From MGIIa-L3 sp11892u (GTDB taxonomy: Archaea; Thermoplasmatota; Poseidoniia; Poseidoniales; Poseidoniaceae), in NCBI GenBank assembly GCA_965659685.1, contig CBFHXB010000003.1:1-64000 (forward strand): a stretch of 64,000 nt of DNA, written 5' to 3'. The position numbers and the translations under genes are program-made. Below are positions 42,151 to 50,544 of the stretch, piece after piece (the stretch's first letter is position 1; each line of letters begins with the position of its first letter). Under the pieces are notes generated by a model that made no database searches, was not told the origin of the DNA, and saw only the letters and a list, made by a program, of their open reading frames with translations.

Positions 42151-45100
42151 ATGCAGGAACAATACCTCGCCACCTGCCTCTCGTCAGGCTTCAGTCGCCC
42201 CATGCGCGCGCCTCAGCGTGTGGCCTTGGCCACCCGACAGGACGAGTTCAAACTCTTGCAGAAACCATGGCAGGGCATCCTTCTTCTTGCCCTGCATGAA
42301 GTCGAAGCACCCGGCGTCGATGAGGACGAGGACGACGGCCCAACCATGCCTTCCCGCTCCCCTCGTGGCGCCCGCTCCCGTCGTGGACGCCGTGGCGCCC
42401 GAAGCTCAGGTTCGCCCTTGGATCATCTGCCCACGGTGGAGGACGTGCTGGAGGACAGCACCTTCCCGCCAGCATTCGGATTCGCGGTGCTGACCGCTCG
42501 AAAGGCGTTGGACGCCGACGAATGGGACGAAGCACACGACGCACCGCTGCAGGAACGCTTGGACCTCTGCCTGAAAGATGGCGTCCATCCGGTCTGGGCA
42601 GAGGTGGCACGCCGCTGCCCGCTGTTGGCCCAATTGTCCGGCTTCCCAGAAGGCGAAACGACCGAAGCGGTGGCCGTGACGGGAACCCTGAACCTTGCCT
42701 TGGCCGACATTTCTGGTGAGGACAGCGACGAGATCCTCGCCCTCATCGAAGCCGCTGAACCCTTGGTGCTCGATGCTGCTCCGAAGGTGGCCCTCAACAC
42801 GCTGCTTCCTCAACTGCGCGCCCGAAAGAGCATCAGCCTCGACCCGGCTTTGATTGACCTCGAGGGCGGCTTGAGCGCCGTTGCCGTGGTGGTCGCCCAA
42901 TCCCTTGGGCAGCCCTTGCCGGAACGGTCCATCGCGTCGCTTGAGGCCGTGGACAAAGGACTTGCAGACAAGCATCGCGACTTGTGCGCCCTCCGCTCAG
43001 GTGAGGTGCTGGACTGGGACCTCAGCCGCACGGCAGGGTCCGAGACCTCCCTTGGTCGGATGCGCCAACGCTTGGCGTGGATGAATCCAGATGAATCCGC
43101 CGCGGCGTTGGATTCCGCCACCCTCGAAGAGGGGCTCACCATGCTTGAATCCGTTTCCGCACCCGGGCCAATCGTGGACCGCGTCCGTTGGTGGCACCTT
43201 GGAGCCCTCGTCAAGGAAGACCGTCAGGCGGATGCCATCGCATCCTTGACGTCCCTTTCGGTCGACGGAGAAGTCGACGCTCAGACCTTGGCCGATCTTG
43301 TGGTCCGCATCGATGCCGTCGAAGCCACCGACTGGTTGTCCAGCGTCTGCGAACGGATGGAAGCACCTTCACGCTTGGCCATCGCCGTTCACGAATCGCT
43401 TCCGTCCGGGCCCCGCTTGACTGCATTCCGCAGCCTCCAAGACAGCGGTTTTACCTTCTCTGCAGAGGCCTTCAATGGCTTGGTTCCTGTCCTTCTTGAA
43501 GGGCAAGAAATTCGTCGCATGTCCCGGCTCTTGGTCGAGGATGGACACGCGGATGACCAACCTTGGTTGGTCACGATGTGCGCGCATTTGCTGGCCGCAC
43601 GCAAAGACATGGGTCTCTACCACGGCGTAAGGGCGGCACGCACCGCTTTGCTTCCGTCCTTGCACGACAACCCACCTCCAGCTGCCTTTGGAGCAAAGAC
43701 GGCGTCCCTCATCCAACTGCTCGAAGGCGGAGATGCACCCGAAGACCTGTTCCAGGACATCGTCCACACCAAGCACGGCCTTCTGGCCTACAAGCAGATC
43801 CGTCGAGCCCTCCTCGAGGGCGGCGATGGCGTCGTTGACGCCAAAGTGCTCGACGAATTCGACCAAGCCCTCTCCGAAGGCGACCTGCACCCCATCGATC
43901 ACGGTTTGGCCCAGGCCATCATGGCCACGTTGAGGCTCAATTCCGCCATCCAGCAGGTCCAGAACGGGACCTCCAACGCCCAAACCGTGGCCATCATCGA
44001 CGGCCTGATGGCCGGAGACAACGTCCCAACCCGGCGCATTCACGCGATCCGTCAATTGCTCTTCGACCACGATCTGCCGTTGCCCTCCCTTGTCGCTTGG
44101 TATCAGGAACATGACCCCCGCTCGCCATGGAGCGTCGTGGCCCGTGCATCCCTCGCTTCTTCACAGGGCCAACACCTGCGGGCGGCCCAGGATTACGGCC
44201 GTGCCGCAAAACAACAAGGGGCCGTCGACGCGAAGGAGGACAACGAATTTGCGTTCGACTTCGAGCACCGCGTTGCCCTGAACCGAAAGTCGCTGATCCA
44301 CTATGCGTTCTCCGGCGAGTGGAAGCGGGCCATCGATCTCGTGAACGACGAGCCCGGTCTGAAAACCGCGATGACCGAACGCTTCCTGCTCTACCTCAAC
44401 GTGTCGCACACCGCGCACAACGGTGCCACCGACGACGCGACGCGAATCATCCGCAATGCGGTGAAGGAGCGCGAGGTCGTCATCGAAGAAGACGACGAGG
44501 GACAGCCTCGCGAACGCACGCGCATTTGGTACAACGAGGACCAACTCGATTTGTTCCTCGCTTATCCCGACGCTCACCCCATTCCGTTGCCAAAGAACCC
44601 CTTCATCGGGAGGGTCATGGCGGCCAAGAACCTCTCCAGTCAGCGTCGGAACCACCGCCGAAATTACGACCAACGCTATGCCCAGTTGATGGACAGTGCC
44701 CCCACTCCAGAGGAGGTGTACGAACTGGCCCGGCGTGCCGCCGACGACCATGCGCTGACGGGATTGATGTTCCTCGAGCGTGCCCTTTCCTCCAAGCGAT
44801 TCCGATTGATCCAACAACAGAAGATCGAGAATTCCATGCGCTCCCTCTTCATCATGAAGCGCGATGAAATCGCCGTGGCCGACCGGCGCCATCTCAGGCA
44901 TCTGAAGCTGGCACCCTTGGTGTTGGTCGACACCAACGTGCTCGTGGACGCGTTGCTCGATCGCCTCATTCAGCGCTCTGGACGGAGCGCTCGGACCGGG
45001 TTGGCCATCGACGCCAACCGTGACCTTCACCACCATCTGGAACGGTTGGGCAAGGCAGGCAAGGTGCAACTGATGCTGCCGGACCCTGTCCGGCACGAAT

Positions 45101-45603
45101 TGACGTCCATCGCAAAGGGTGGAAACGTGCTGCGCGATCGCCTCCAGGAAACCTTTGCGACCCCCGACGACGTTGAAGCGATGCTCGAGGCCACCAACGT
45201 GGATGAAGCCCTCAACGATGTCCTTTCCTCCTTTGAGACCTGGGCCAAGCGTGAGGCCAGGTACGACGATGAAGCCATGGAAGACGAACGCGTGAGCCGC
45301 CTCGATGCCTTCCTTGCCGATCACCACGACGTCTACGACGAGGTGACCGCGATGAAGCGAGCGCGAGGGCAACCGCAACGGACCACCCTTGGATCAGGTG
45401 CGGAGATTTACCCCGAAAGGGAAGACCGTGAGATCATGTGCCTTGCCATGCGGCTGGCAGAAATCCCATTGGAGGACTTCGGGGCCGTGCTCGTGGCCAC
45501 GCGGGACAGCGATTTCACCTTGGTCGCTCCGTCGTTGTTGGAGCACCTTGGGTTCGGTGTCATCCGGAATGCCCAGACCCTCAACCAGTGGTCCTCGCGT
45601 TGA
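42151..45603 (+). CDS. Very large helical-repeat protein with C-terminal PIN nuclease
   Basis: A 1150-residue cytoplasmic protein. After a short conserved-looking N terminus come an acidic patch (about 50-58) and a basic Arg/Ser/Gly linker (about 65-85). Then follow about 800 residues of amphipathic helices resembling TPR or HEAT repeats. Residues about 925-1145 form a PIN domain: VLVDTNVLVDAL (first Asp), DPVRHELTSI (Glu), EDREIMCLAMRL (Asp) and VATRDSDFTLV (Asp pair), so the metal site is complete. PIN domains cut RNA; the helical part probably binds RNA or a partner such as the ribosome. ATG 42151 is used; ATG 42202 is an alternative. No partner antitoxin lies beside it. The combination is not one I recognise. 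Confidence 0.83.
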   Translation: MQEQYLATCLSSGFSRPMRAPQRVALATRQDEFKLLQKPWQGILLLALHEVEAPGVDEDEDDGPTMPSRSPRGARSRRGRRGARSSGSPLDHLPTVEDVLEDSTFPPAFGFAVLTARKALDADEWDEAHDAPLQERLDLCLKDGVHPVWAEVARRCPLLAQLSGFPEGETTEAVAVTGTLNLALADISGEDSDEILALIEAAEPLVLDAAPKVALNTLLPQLRARKSISLDPALIDLEGGLSAVAVVVAQSLGQPLPERSIASLEAVDKGLADKHRDLCALRSGEVLDWDLSRTAGSETSLGRMRQRLAWMNPDESAAALDSATLEEGLTMLESVSAPGPIVDRVRWWHLGALVKEDRQADAIASLTSLSVDGEVDAQTLADLVVRIDAVEATDWLSSVCERMEAPSRLAIAVHESLPSGPRLTAFRSLQDSGFTFSAEAFNGLVPVLLEGQEIRRMSRLLVEDGHADDQPWLVTMCAHLLAARKDMGLYHGVRAARTALLPSLHDNPPPAAFGAKTASLIQLLEGGDAPEDLFQDIVHTKHGLLAYKQIRRALLEGGDGVVDAKVLDEFDQALSEGDLHPIDHGLAQAIMATLRLNSAIQQVQNGTSNAQTVAIIDGLMAGDNVPTRRIHAIRQLLFDHDLPLPSLVAWYQEHDPRSPWSVVARASLASSQGQHLRAAQDYGRAAKQQGAVDAKEDNEFAFDFEHRVALNRKSLIHYAFSGEWKRAIDLVNDEPGLKTAMTERFLLYLNVSHTAHNGATDDATRIIRNAVKEREVVIEEDDEGQPRERTRIWYNEDQLDLFLAYPDAHPIPLPKNPFIGRVMAAKNLSSQRRNHRRNYDQRYAQLMDSAPTPEEVYELARRAADDHALTGLMFLERALSSKRFRLIQQQKIENSMRSLFIMKRDEIAVADRRHLRHLKLAPLVLVDTNVLVDALLDRLIQRSGRSARTGLAIDANRDLHHHLERLGKAGKVQLMLPDPVRHELTSIAKGGNVLRDRLQETFATPDDVEAMLEATNVDEALNDVLSSFETWAKREARYDDEAMEDERVSRLDAFLADHHDVYDEVTAMKRARGQPQRTTLGSGAEIYPEREDREIMCLAMRLAEIPLEDFGAVLVATRDSDFTLVAPSLLEHLGFGVIRNAQTLNQWSSR

Positions 45604-45665
45604 GGCGATGGATCTGCGCAGCATGCCGCCCAGGGCACGCCCGGTCCGGGAAGGCTCGGCTCAGT

Positions 45666-46904
45666 TCAAGCCATGTGGGAGACGATGGCCTCGCCAAAGG
45701 CGCTGCAGGAAAGCAGCGTGGCGCCGTCCATCAAACGCTCAAAGTCGTAGGTGACGGTGCGTGCGGAAATCGCACCTTCCATGCCCTTGACGACCAGGTC
45801 AGCGGCTTCGGTCCAGCCCATGTGGCGGAGCATCATTTCTGCGGAGAGGATCAGGCTGCCGGGGTTGACCTTGTCCTGACCGGTGTACTTCGGTGCAGTG
45901 CCGTGCGTCGCTTCGAAGATGGCGATTCCGGTGTCGTAGTTGATGTTCGCACCGGGAGCGATGCCGATGCCACCGACCTGAGCGGCCAGCGCGTCGGAGA
46001 TGTAGTCACCGTTGAGGTTCATGGTGGTCAGAACACCGTACTCGCGGGGGCGGGTGAGCACCTGCTGGAGCATCGCGTCAGCGATGACGTCCTTCACGGT
46101 GATCGTCGTGCCCGTGTTCGGGTTGGTGAAGGTGCACCATGGGCCACCGTCAAGTTCGGTGGCGCCGAATTCGTCCTTGGCGAGCTGGTAGCCCCAGTCA
46201 CGGAATCCGCCTTCGGTGAATTTCATGATGTTGCCCTTGTGGACGATGGTGATGCTGTCGCGGTCGTTTTCAATGGCGTAGCGGATGGCTGCGCGGACGA
46301 TGCGAGCGGTGCCTTCGCTTGAAATCGGCTTGATGCCGATGCCGCTTGTGTTTGGGAACCGAATCTTGTCAACGCCCATCTCGTTTTGGAGGAAGGCGAT
46401 GAGTTTGGCCACGCCTTCGCTTCCGGCTTCCCATTCGATGCCGGCGTAGACGTCCTCGCTGTTCTCACGGAAGATGACCATGTCCACGTCGCCGGGGGCC
46501 TTCACCGGCGAGGGTGTGCCTTCGTACCATCGCACGGGACGAACGCATGCGAAGAGGTCGAGCTTCTGACGAAGCGCGACGTTGAGGCTTCGGATGCCGC
46601 CCCCGACGGGGGTGGTGAGCGGCCCCTTGATCGACACAAGGCCGGTGCGCATGGCGTCGAGCGTGGCCTCAGGCAACCATTCGCCGGTGGCGTTGAACGC
46701 CTTTTCGCCGGCCAACACTTCGGACCACGCGATGCTGCGCTGGCCTCCGTAGGCCTTCTCGACCGCGGCGTCGATGACGTGGATCATCACCGGAGTGATG
46801 TCGATGCCGATGCCGTCGCCTTCGATGTAGTGGACCGTGGGGTGGTCGGGGACGGTCAGGACACCGTTTTCGAGGGTGATTGGGGAGCCTTTGTTTTCGC
46901 TCAT
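45666..46904 (-). CDS. icd: Isocitrate dehydrogenase (NADP+)
   Basis: A 412-residue enzyme that follows E. coli Icd almost motif for motif: IEGDGIGIDITP, the substrate loop GGGIRSLNVALRQKLDLFACVRPV split over residues about 105-128, MVIFRENSEDVYAGIEW, VHKGNIMKFTEGGF and GTAPKYTGQDKVNPGS. The K-Y pair in APKYTG marks NADP preference. It oxidises isocitrate to 2-oxoglutarate and CO2, generating NADPH. Start ATG 46904 matches the family. It is flanked by the PIN gene (convergent, 62-base gap) and by an OsmC gene (divergent, 96 bases). The closeness to bacterial Icd suggests acquisition from bacteria. Confidence 0.96.
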   Translation of the reverse strand: MSENKGSPITLENGVLTVPDHPTVHYIEGDGIGIDITPVMIHVIDAAVEKAYGGQRSIAWSEVLAGEKAFNATGEWLPEATLDAMRTGLVSIKGPLTTPVGGGIRSLNVALRQKLDLFACVRPVRWYEGTPSPVKAPGDVDMVIFRENSEDVYAGIEWEAGSEGVAKLIAFLQNEMGVDKIRFPNTSGIGIKPISSEGTARIVRAAIRYAIENDRDSITIVHKGNIMKFTEGGFRDWGYQLAKDEFGATELDGGPWCTFTNPNTGTTITVKDVIADAMLQQVLTRPREYGVLTTMNLNGDYISDALAAQVGGIGIAPGANINYDTGIAIFEATHGTAPKYTGQDKVNPGSLILSAEMMLRHMGWTEAADLVVKGMEGAISARTVTYDFERLMDGATLLSCSAFGEAIVSHMA

Positions 46905-47000
46905 GTCCGGGCCACCTGTCGGCTGTTCTTGAATCCCTCCCCGCTCTTCTCCTCACGTTCTTTCACGAAGCCTGAAGACGGGCTGCACCTACGCCCTTGC

Positions 47001-47387
47001 ATGAAGGCGGAAGTGCACTGGACCGGTGGGAGCGGCATGGCGTGTTTCAACGGTGCCAAAGACAGGTTGGATCTCGATTGGAACGACGGCCCTTCGCCCA
47101 TGCAAGTGATGCTTCAATCCGTGGGTGCATGCACCATTGCCGACATTGTGACTGGCCTCAAGCAACGCGCATTTTCCGAGGTGTGGTTGGAATTGGAGGC
47201 AGAACGGCGTGAAGAACAACCCCGTCATTTCACCCGCATCCACATGGTGTACCACGTTCGAGGCGACGTCCCAGAGAAACTCCTTCATCGCTTGATCGAA
47301 AAGAGCCACAGCACCTACTGCAGTGCATCCACGTCCCTTCGAACGGACGTCGAGATCACGTGGGGCGCAGAACTCCACGCCGAGTGA
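47001..47387 (+). CDS. OsmC-family peroxiredoxin-like protein
   Basis: A 128-residue OsmC/Ohr-fold protein. The two redox cysteines are present: QSVGACTIADIV (about residue 44) and STYCSASTSL (about 110). The family reduces organic hydroperoxides with these thiols; the single-domain type here matches the YhfA-like branch. ATG 47001 is the first Met with homology (MKAEVHWTGG). Its stop directly abuts the convergent neighbouring gene, and it is divergent from icd. Confidence 0.88.
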   Translation: MKAEVHWTGGSGMACFNGAKDRLDLDWNDGPSPMQVMLQSVGACTIADIVTGLKQRAFSEVWLELEAERREEQPRHFTRIHMVYHVRGDVPEKLLHRLIEKSHSTYCSASTSLRTDVEITWGAELHAE

Positions 47388-47981
47388 TCACGGGCGCTTC
47401 CAAGCCCCGCCGAGGGCTTGGTCGAGTTGCTGAGCTCCGTCCATGAGGGCTGCAGCAAGCACGTCATGCATTGGATGCCAAGTGGCAGGCAACGCCTCGG
47501 GGGCGGGCAACGTTTCGCACCCGGCGTCCGTCAGGCGAACGGCAGCGAAGGGGTGCATGGCGGCCCCGTCAAGCATCACGTCCGCGCGTGCGATCAACAG
47601 GTCGTCATCGCGCTCGACGGCGACGTCCATGACTTCCAAGCCGGTGTCCATTGGAAGACCGAGGCGGCGAGGGTCCACCGCAAGGCCACGTTGAACGAGC
47701 AACGCGACAACCTGAGCGACCATCTCTTCGCTCAAGGCATGTCCATGCGAATCCGATGCGGTCGCATGCGGTGCATCAGCAACGGGTGGGGCAACCGCGA
47801 CCTCCGGTTGAACGGTGAACGCGTCCGCTTCATCGCTCTCGACCAATGTGGCCAAGGGGTCCTCCTGCCCTTGAGGTGAAGCATCGGCGAGCAAACCGAG
47901 GAGGTCGTCGTCTTCCTCCTGCTGGGGCGCCGCCGTGACGTCCACGCCCAACTCAGCGAACACGTCAATGTCATCGTCCAT
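47388..47981 (-). CDS. Acidic hypothetical protein
   Basis: A 197-residue protein with no recognised family. Residues 1-75 are acidic and low in complexity (Asp, Glu, Ala, Pro) and likely disordered. A helical segment (SEEMVAQVVALLVQRGLAVDP) and an alpha/beta region with VMDVAVERDDDLLIARADVMLDG follow. No membrane helix or signal. Start ATG 47981 is used; the gene is divergent from the anchored protein at 48044 and convergent with OsmC without a gap. Confidence 0.6.
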   Translation of the reverse strand: MDDDIDVFAELGVDVTAAPQQEEDDDLLGLLADASPQGQEDPLATLVESDEADAFTVQPEVAVAPPVADAPHATASDSHGHALSEEMVAQVVALLVQRGLAVDPRRLGLPMDTGLEVMDVAVERDDDLLIARADVMLDGAAMHPFAAVRLTDAGCETLPAPEALPATWHPMHDVLAAALMDGAQQLDQALGGAWKRP

Positions 47982-48043
47982 GTCCTCAGGTTCAACGACA
48001 CACGTTTCAACCTCGTCCCTCCACGTTCACCCGAGGGGGAGGC

Positions 48044-48649
48044 ATGCGTCGACATCTTGCGGCCGTCGTCGTGACCTGCATGCTGGTGCTCGGCCCCGCA
48101 GGTCTGGCCTCGCCGAGCGGCGTGGGGGAAGAGGGTGACGACGGTTGCCTGTGCCATGTCGGCCCGTCTTTGCAGCAAACGGTTCACCTTCACGGTTGGC
48201 CAGAGGTCTACGAGGCTGGAGCGACGTACGTGCTTCAGGTCAACGCAAGCACCGCAGCCGAGGACAAGGGTGGATTCCGGCTCGTGGTCAATGCAGGCAC
48301 CTTGTTGGCCAACACCAGTTCAACCGTACAGGACATGGACGGAGGGCTGACGCATGTTGCGCCCTCCTCCTTGTTGGAAGGTTGGCAGGTGGCTTGGGTT
48401 GCGCCAAACAGCACGGACGAAGCGGCTCAAGCGGTGCTTCACGTGAACCTCGTCAACGAAAACGGCGCTCCGGATGGAGATCAATGGGCCACGACGAGCA
48501 TGGTTGCGGTGGGCCCAACCTACGAGGGCCCCATCGAGGAATGGACCGAGGAATCACTCACCACCGTCGCCGTCGTCTTCGCGGCGCTCGGTCTGCTGGT
48601 CACCATCGGCCTGTTGGCCGTCGTGCTCCGCGAACCGGGGGAGGAATGA
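48044..48649 (+). CDS. Secreted, membrane-anchored Reeler/choice-of-anchor-V-like protein
   Basis: A 201-residue exported protein. A signal peptide covers about 1-23 (HLAAVVVTCMLVLGPAGLA). The mature part opens with GDDGCLCHVGP, then a single beta domain with the pattern 'YEAGATYVLQV ... GGFRLVV ... GLTHVAPSS ... WQVAWVAP ... GDQWATT', as in bacterial choice-of-anchor-V and animal Reeler domains. One membrane helix (about 170-193) anchors it, with a short acidic tail. The C-x-C-H is not a c-type heme motif. Start ATG 48044 follows a G-rich ribosome-binding-like stretch. Surface ligand binding is likely; the ligand is unknown. Confidence 0.72.
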   Translation: MRRHLAAVVVTCMLVLGPAGLASPSGVGEEGDDGCLCHVGPSLQQTVHLHGWPEVYEAGATYVLQVNASTAAEDKGGFRLVVNAGTLLANTSSTVQDMDGGLTHVAPSSLLEGWQVAWVAPNSTDEAAQAVLHVNLVNENGAPDGDQWATTSMVAVGPTYEGPIEEWTEESLTTVAVVFAALGLLVTIGLLAVVLREPGEE

Positions 48650-48681
48650 TGACCTCCACAGCTTTGTCCTGAGCGAGCATC

Positions 48682-49422
48682 ATGTTTGGAATGGGCGATG
48701 CAGGACAAGTGCTCGTCCAGCTTGAGCGCTACTTGGCCGACGGTCGTGAAGAGATCACGGAAGTCATGGCACGGGATTTGGTGCAACAATTGCGAGCGAA
48801 ACGAAGCCGAGAGGTCACCGAACAAGTTCACCTTGTGAAAGCGCTTCGGCTGCTTAGCGACGTGTTGATCCTCCGTGGTAAGGCCAAGGAAGGAGCAACC
48901 GAAGTTCGTCGTCTGCATCGCGAGCGTCGCGCGCTTGAACGGACCGTTCGTCGGGCGGATCCGTCGTTGCTGGAACGCTTGACACCGGCCGCCGAGGATC
49001 ACCTCCGCTCCCTTCGAGCAGCGGCTGCCCTCGGGCGCTCTGGACCTGCCAGGAAGGCCTTGAAGCGCTTGGTCCGGACACGTCCCGGCCACCTTCGGGC
49101 CCACGTGGAGGCCGTGGAACGTCTGGGCGACGTTGGTGGGCTCGGTCGCCGCTTGGCGGCCGCGGCGAACGCGGCTGGCCCGGTCGTTCAAAACGAGCAT
49201 GGCCTCCAATTGGTCCCTGCATCAGCACCGGAATCAGCGGTTGCGCTCGCCCGCGTCGAAGCCGCCTTGGCCTTGTGCAAGGACGGGCGTGCACAGGAGG
49301 CGCACGCACGCCTGAGCACAGAAGGTGAAGATTTCCGGAATCAGGAGGCCCAAGCGCAGGCCAAACTCCAAGCGGCAATCGCTTCGTTGGAGCCGACGCA
49401 CGACTACTACGAGTACGGCTGA
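48682..49422 (+). CDS. Helical hypothetical protein
   Basis: A 246-residue cytoplasmic protein predicted to be nearly all helix, rich in Arg, Ala, Leu and Glu, with a TPR-like feel (ALRLLSDVLILRGKAKEG, EAALALCKDGRAQEAHARLS). It ends in a YYEYG tail. No family recognised. The stop lies one base before the 3' end of the initiator tRNA, which is on the other strand. ATG 48682 is used; Met4 is equally possible. Confidence 0.62.
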   Translation: MFGMGDAGQVLVQLERYLADGREEITEVMARDLVQQLRAKRSREVTEQVHLVKALRLLSDVLILRGKAKEGATEVRRLHRERRALERTVRRADPSLLERLTPAAEDHLRSLRAAAALGRSGPARKALKRLVRTRPGHLRAHVEAVERLGDVGGLGRRLAAAANAAGPVVQNEHGLQLVPASAPESAVALARVEAALALCKDGRAQEAHARLSTEGEDFRNQEAQAQAKLQAAIASLEPTHDYYEYG

Positions 49423-49423
49423 G

Positions 49424-49501
49424 TGGTAGCGAGGGATGGATTTGAACCATCGATCTCCGGGTTATGAGCCCGACGGGATATCCAGACTACCCCACCTCGC
49501 T
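49424..49501 (-). tRNA. Initiator tRNA-Met (CAT), CCA encoded
   Basis: On the minus strand the acceptor stem is AGCGAGG pairing with CCTCGCT, discriminator A, and CCA encoded at 49424-49426. The anticodon loop CTCATAA gives CAT. Three consecutive G-C pairs close the anticodon stem (GGG/CCC) and the first pair is A-T, both marks of archaeal initiator tRNA. The T arm reads GATGG-TTCAAAT-CCATC. No intron. Confidence 0.93.
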
Positions 49502-49573
49502 GAGCAGAAGGCAAAGCCCCCTCCACTTCAACCCACCGCCAAGCCATTCAGAACGGGTGTGTGAGGAAGCGGG

Positions 49574-49581
49574 GCATTTTT
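49574..49581 (+). promoter_or_regulatory. Probable TATA box of the lipoprotein gene
   Basis: GCATTTTT, the only A/T run in the 104-base gap after the tRNA, about 28 bases before ATG 49606. It would give a leaderless transcript and supports that start. Confidence 0.45.
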
Positions 49582-49605
49582 GTTCCTCGAGGTCTACCTC
49601 CGGTC

Positions 49606-50403
49606 ATGCGGCACGCCGGCCTCTTGGTCCTCCTCCTGCTCAGCGCTTCTTTCGCAGGGTGCACCGGTGCTTCGGACGAAGGCACCGAAGCCGAAGGCGT
49701 TGATCTTCGGGTGTACTACGACGACACCTCCGGCGTCGTCGAGCAAACGTGGAGAAACGGCCAACAAATCGGAAGTCAAACCGTCACGCTCACCTTCGAT
49801 TTTGCCCGGGTGACCTCGTCTGAGGATCCCCTCGTGGCCTTCTTTGTCCTTCCAGGCGACGGGCGTGAAGAAATCGTGACGGACGCCAACCAAACCGCAA
49901 GCATCGACGTGGAATACGCGACGCATGGCTTGTACGAATTGACCTACGGTGCCCGGACCGAAGGCGGGGACGAAGCCTCGAAGGTCATCATGGTCCGAAT
50001 TGATCTGCGGCTGAATTGGCAGGACACCGGCACCACCGACCCCGACGACGCCTCCATTCGCGTGATGACCGACGGTTCTCAAGGGGCAGAGCGGGTGTCG
50101 GTGTCGTCCACCGTGGCGAACATCGGCAACGTCGGCGGCGTGTTTGGGCGAGCTGTGTCCACCACGTGGGAACTTCTCGATGGGAGCGACGGTCTAAGGG
50201 CCACCGGGACGGCGCAAATCGCCGACGGGCAAGAAGAAACCTGGGAAGGAACCAGCGGGCCCGCTGAGGCCGATGAAGGGGATTGGGTGCTTCGAATCAC
50301 CCTTGACACCGACGATGAAAACGTCGACGTCACCAGCGTCATCGACGTGCTCCATGAGGAGGCCGAGAGTCCGGCACAACCCTTCACCTCCGATCAGTCT
50401 TGA
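49606..50403 (+). CDS. Secreted lipoprotein-like protein
   Basis: A 265-residue protein with an N-terminal signal MRHAGLLVLLLLSASFAGC; the lipobox-like SFAGC suggests a lipid anchor on the Cys at residue 19. The mature part is all beta: two Ig/CARDB-like sandwiches (about 30-135 and 140-250) with VSSTVANIGNVGGVFG typical of CARDB domains. No catalytic residues recognised. ATG 49606 is chosen on the signal peptide and the upstream TATA-like run; a frame extension to 49561 adds 15 unrelated residues. It precedes radA by 141 bases. Confidence 0.75.
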   Translation: MRHAGLLVLLLLSASFAGCTGASDEGTEAEGVDLRVYYDDTSGVVEQTWRNGQQIGSQTVTLTFDFARVTSSEDPLVAFFVLPGDGREEIVTDANQTASIDVEYATHGLYELTYGARTEGGDEASKVIMVRIDLRLNWQDTGTTDPDDASIRVMTDGSQGAERVSVSSTVANIGNVGGVFGRAVSTTWELLDGSDGLRATGTAQIADGQEETWEGTSGPAEADEGDWVLRITLDTDDENVDVTSVIDVLHEEAESPAQPFTSDQS

Positions 50404-50429
50404 GTGGATAAAATCTGAACTGAAAGTGA

Positions 50430-50449
50430 ATGAGGCGTGCACGTCTCAT
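50430..50449. promoter_or_regulatory. 20-base palindrome between lipoprotein gene and radA
   Basis: ATGAGGCGTGCACGTCTCAT is self-complementary at 18 of 20 positions, the exception being one G/T pair. It starts 27 bases after the lipoprotein stop and lies 95 bases before radA. As RNA it could form an 8-base-pair hairpin with loop UGCA, so it may be a terminator; as DNA it may be an operator. No T run follows. Confidence 0.5.
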
Positions 50450-50544
50450 CACTCAAATCGAACGAGCACCTTCCACGCTTGGGTTGGGGTCCATAGGTCC
50501 TTCATAGGTGGACGCCCAATCCTCTGGGCAAGGAACGTGAACCC

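Noticed and set aside
44161..45378. 405-codon minus-strand frame
   Set aside because: Antisense to the PIN domain gene, whose catalytic residues prove the plus strand is coding.
42151..45603. Toxin-antitoxin PIN (VapC) locus
   Set aside because: Protein is far too long and no small antitoxin gene lies next to it.
48155..48175. Possible c-type heme site in the anchored protein
   Set aside because: The sequence is C-x-C-H, not CxxCH, so covalent heme attachment is not supported.
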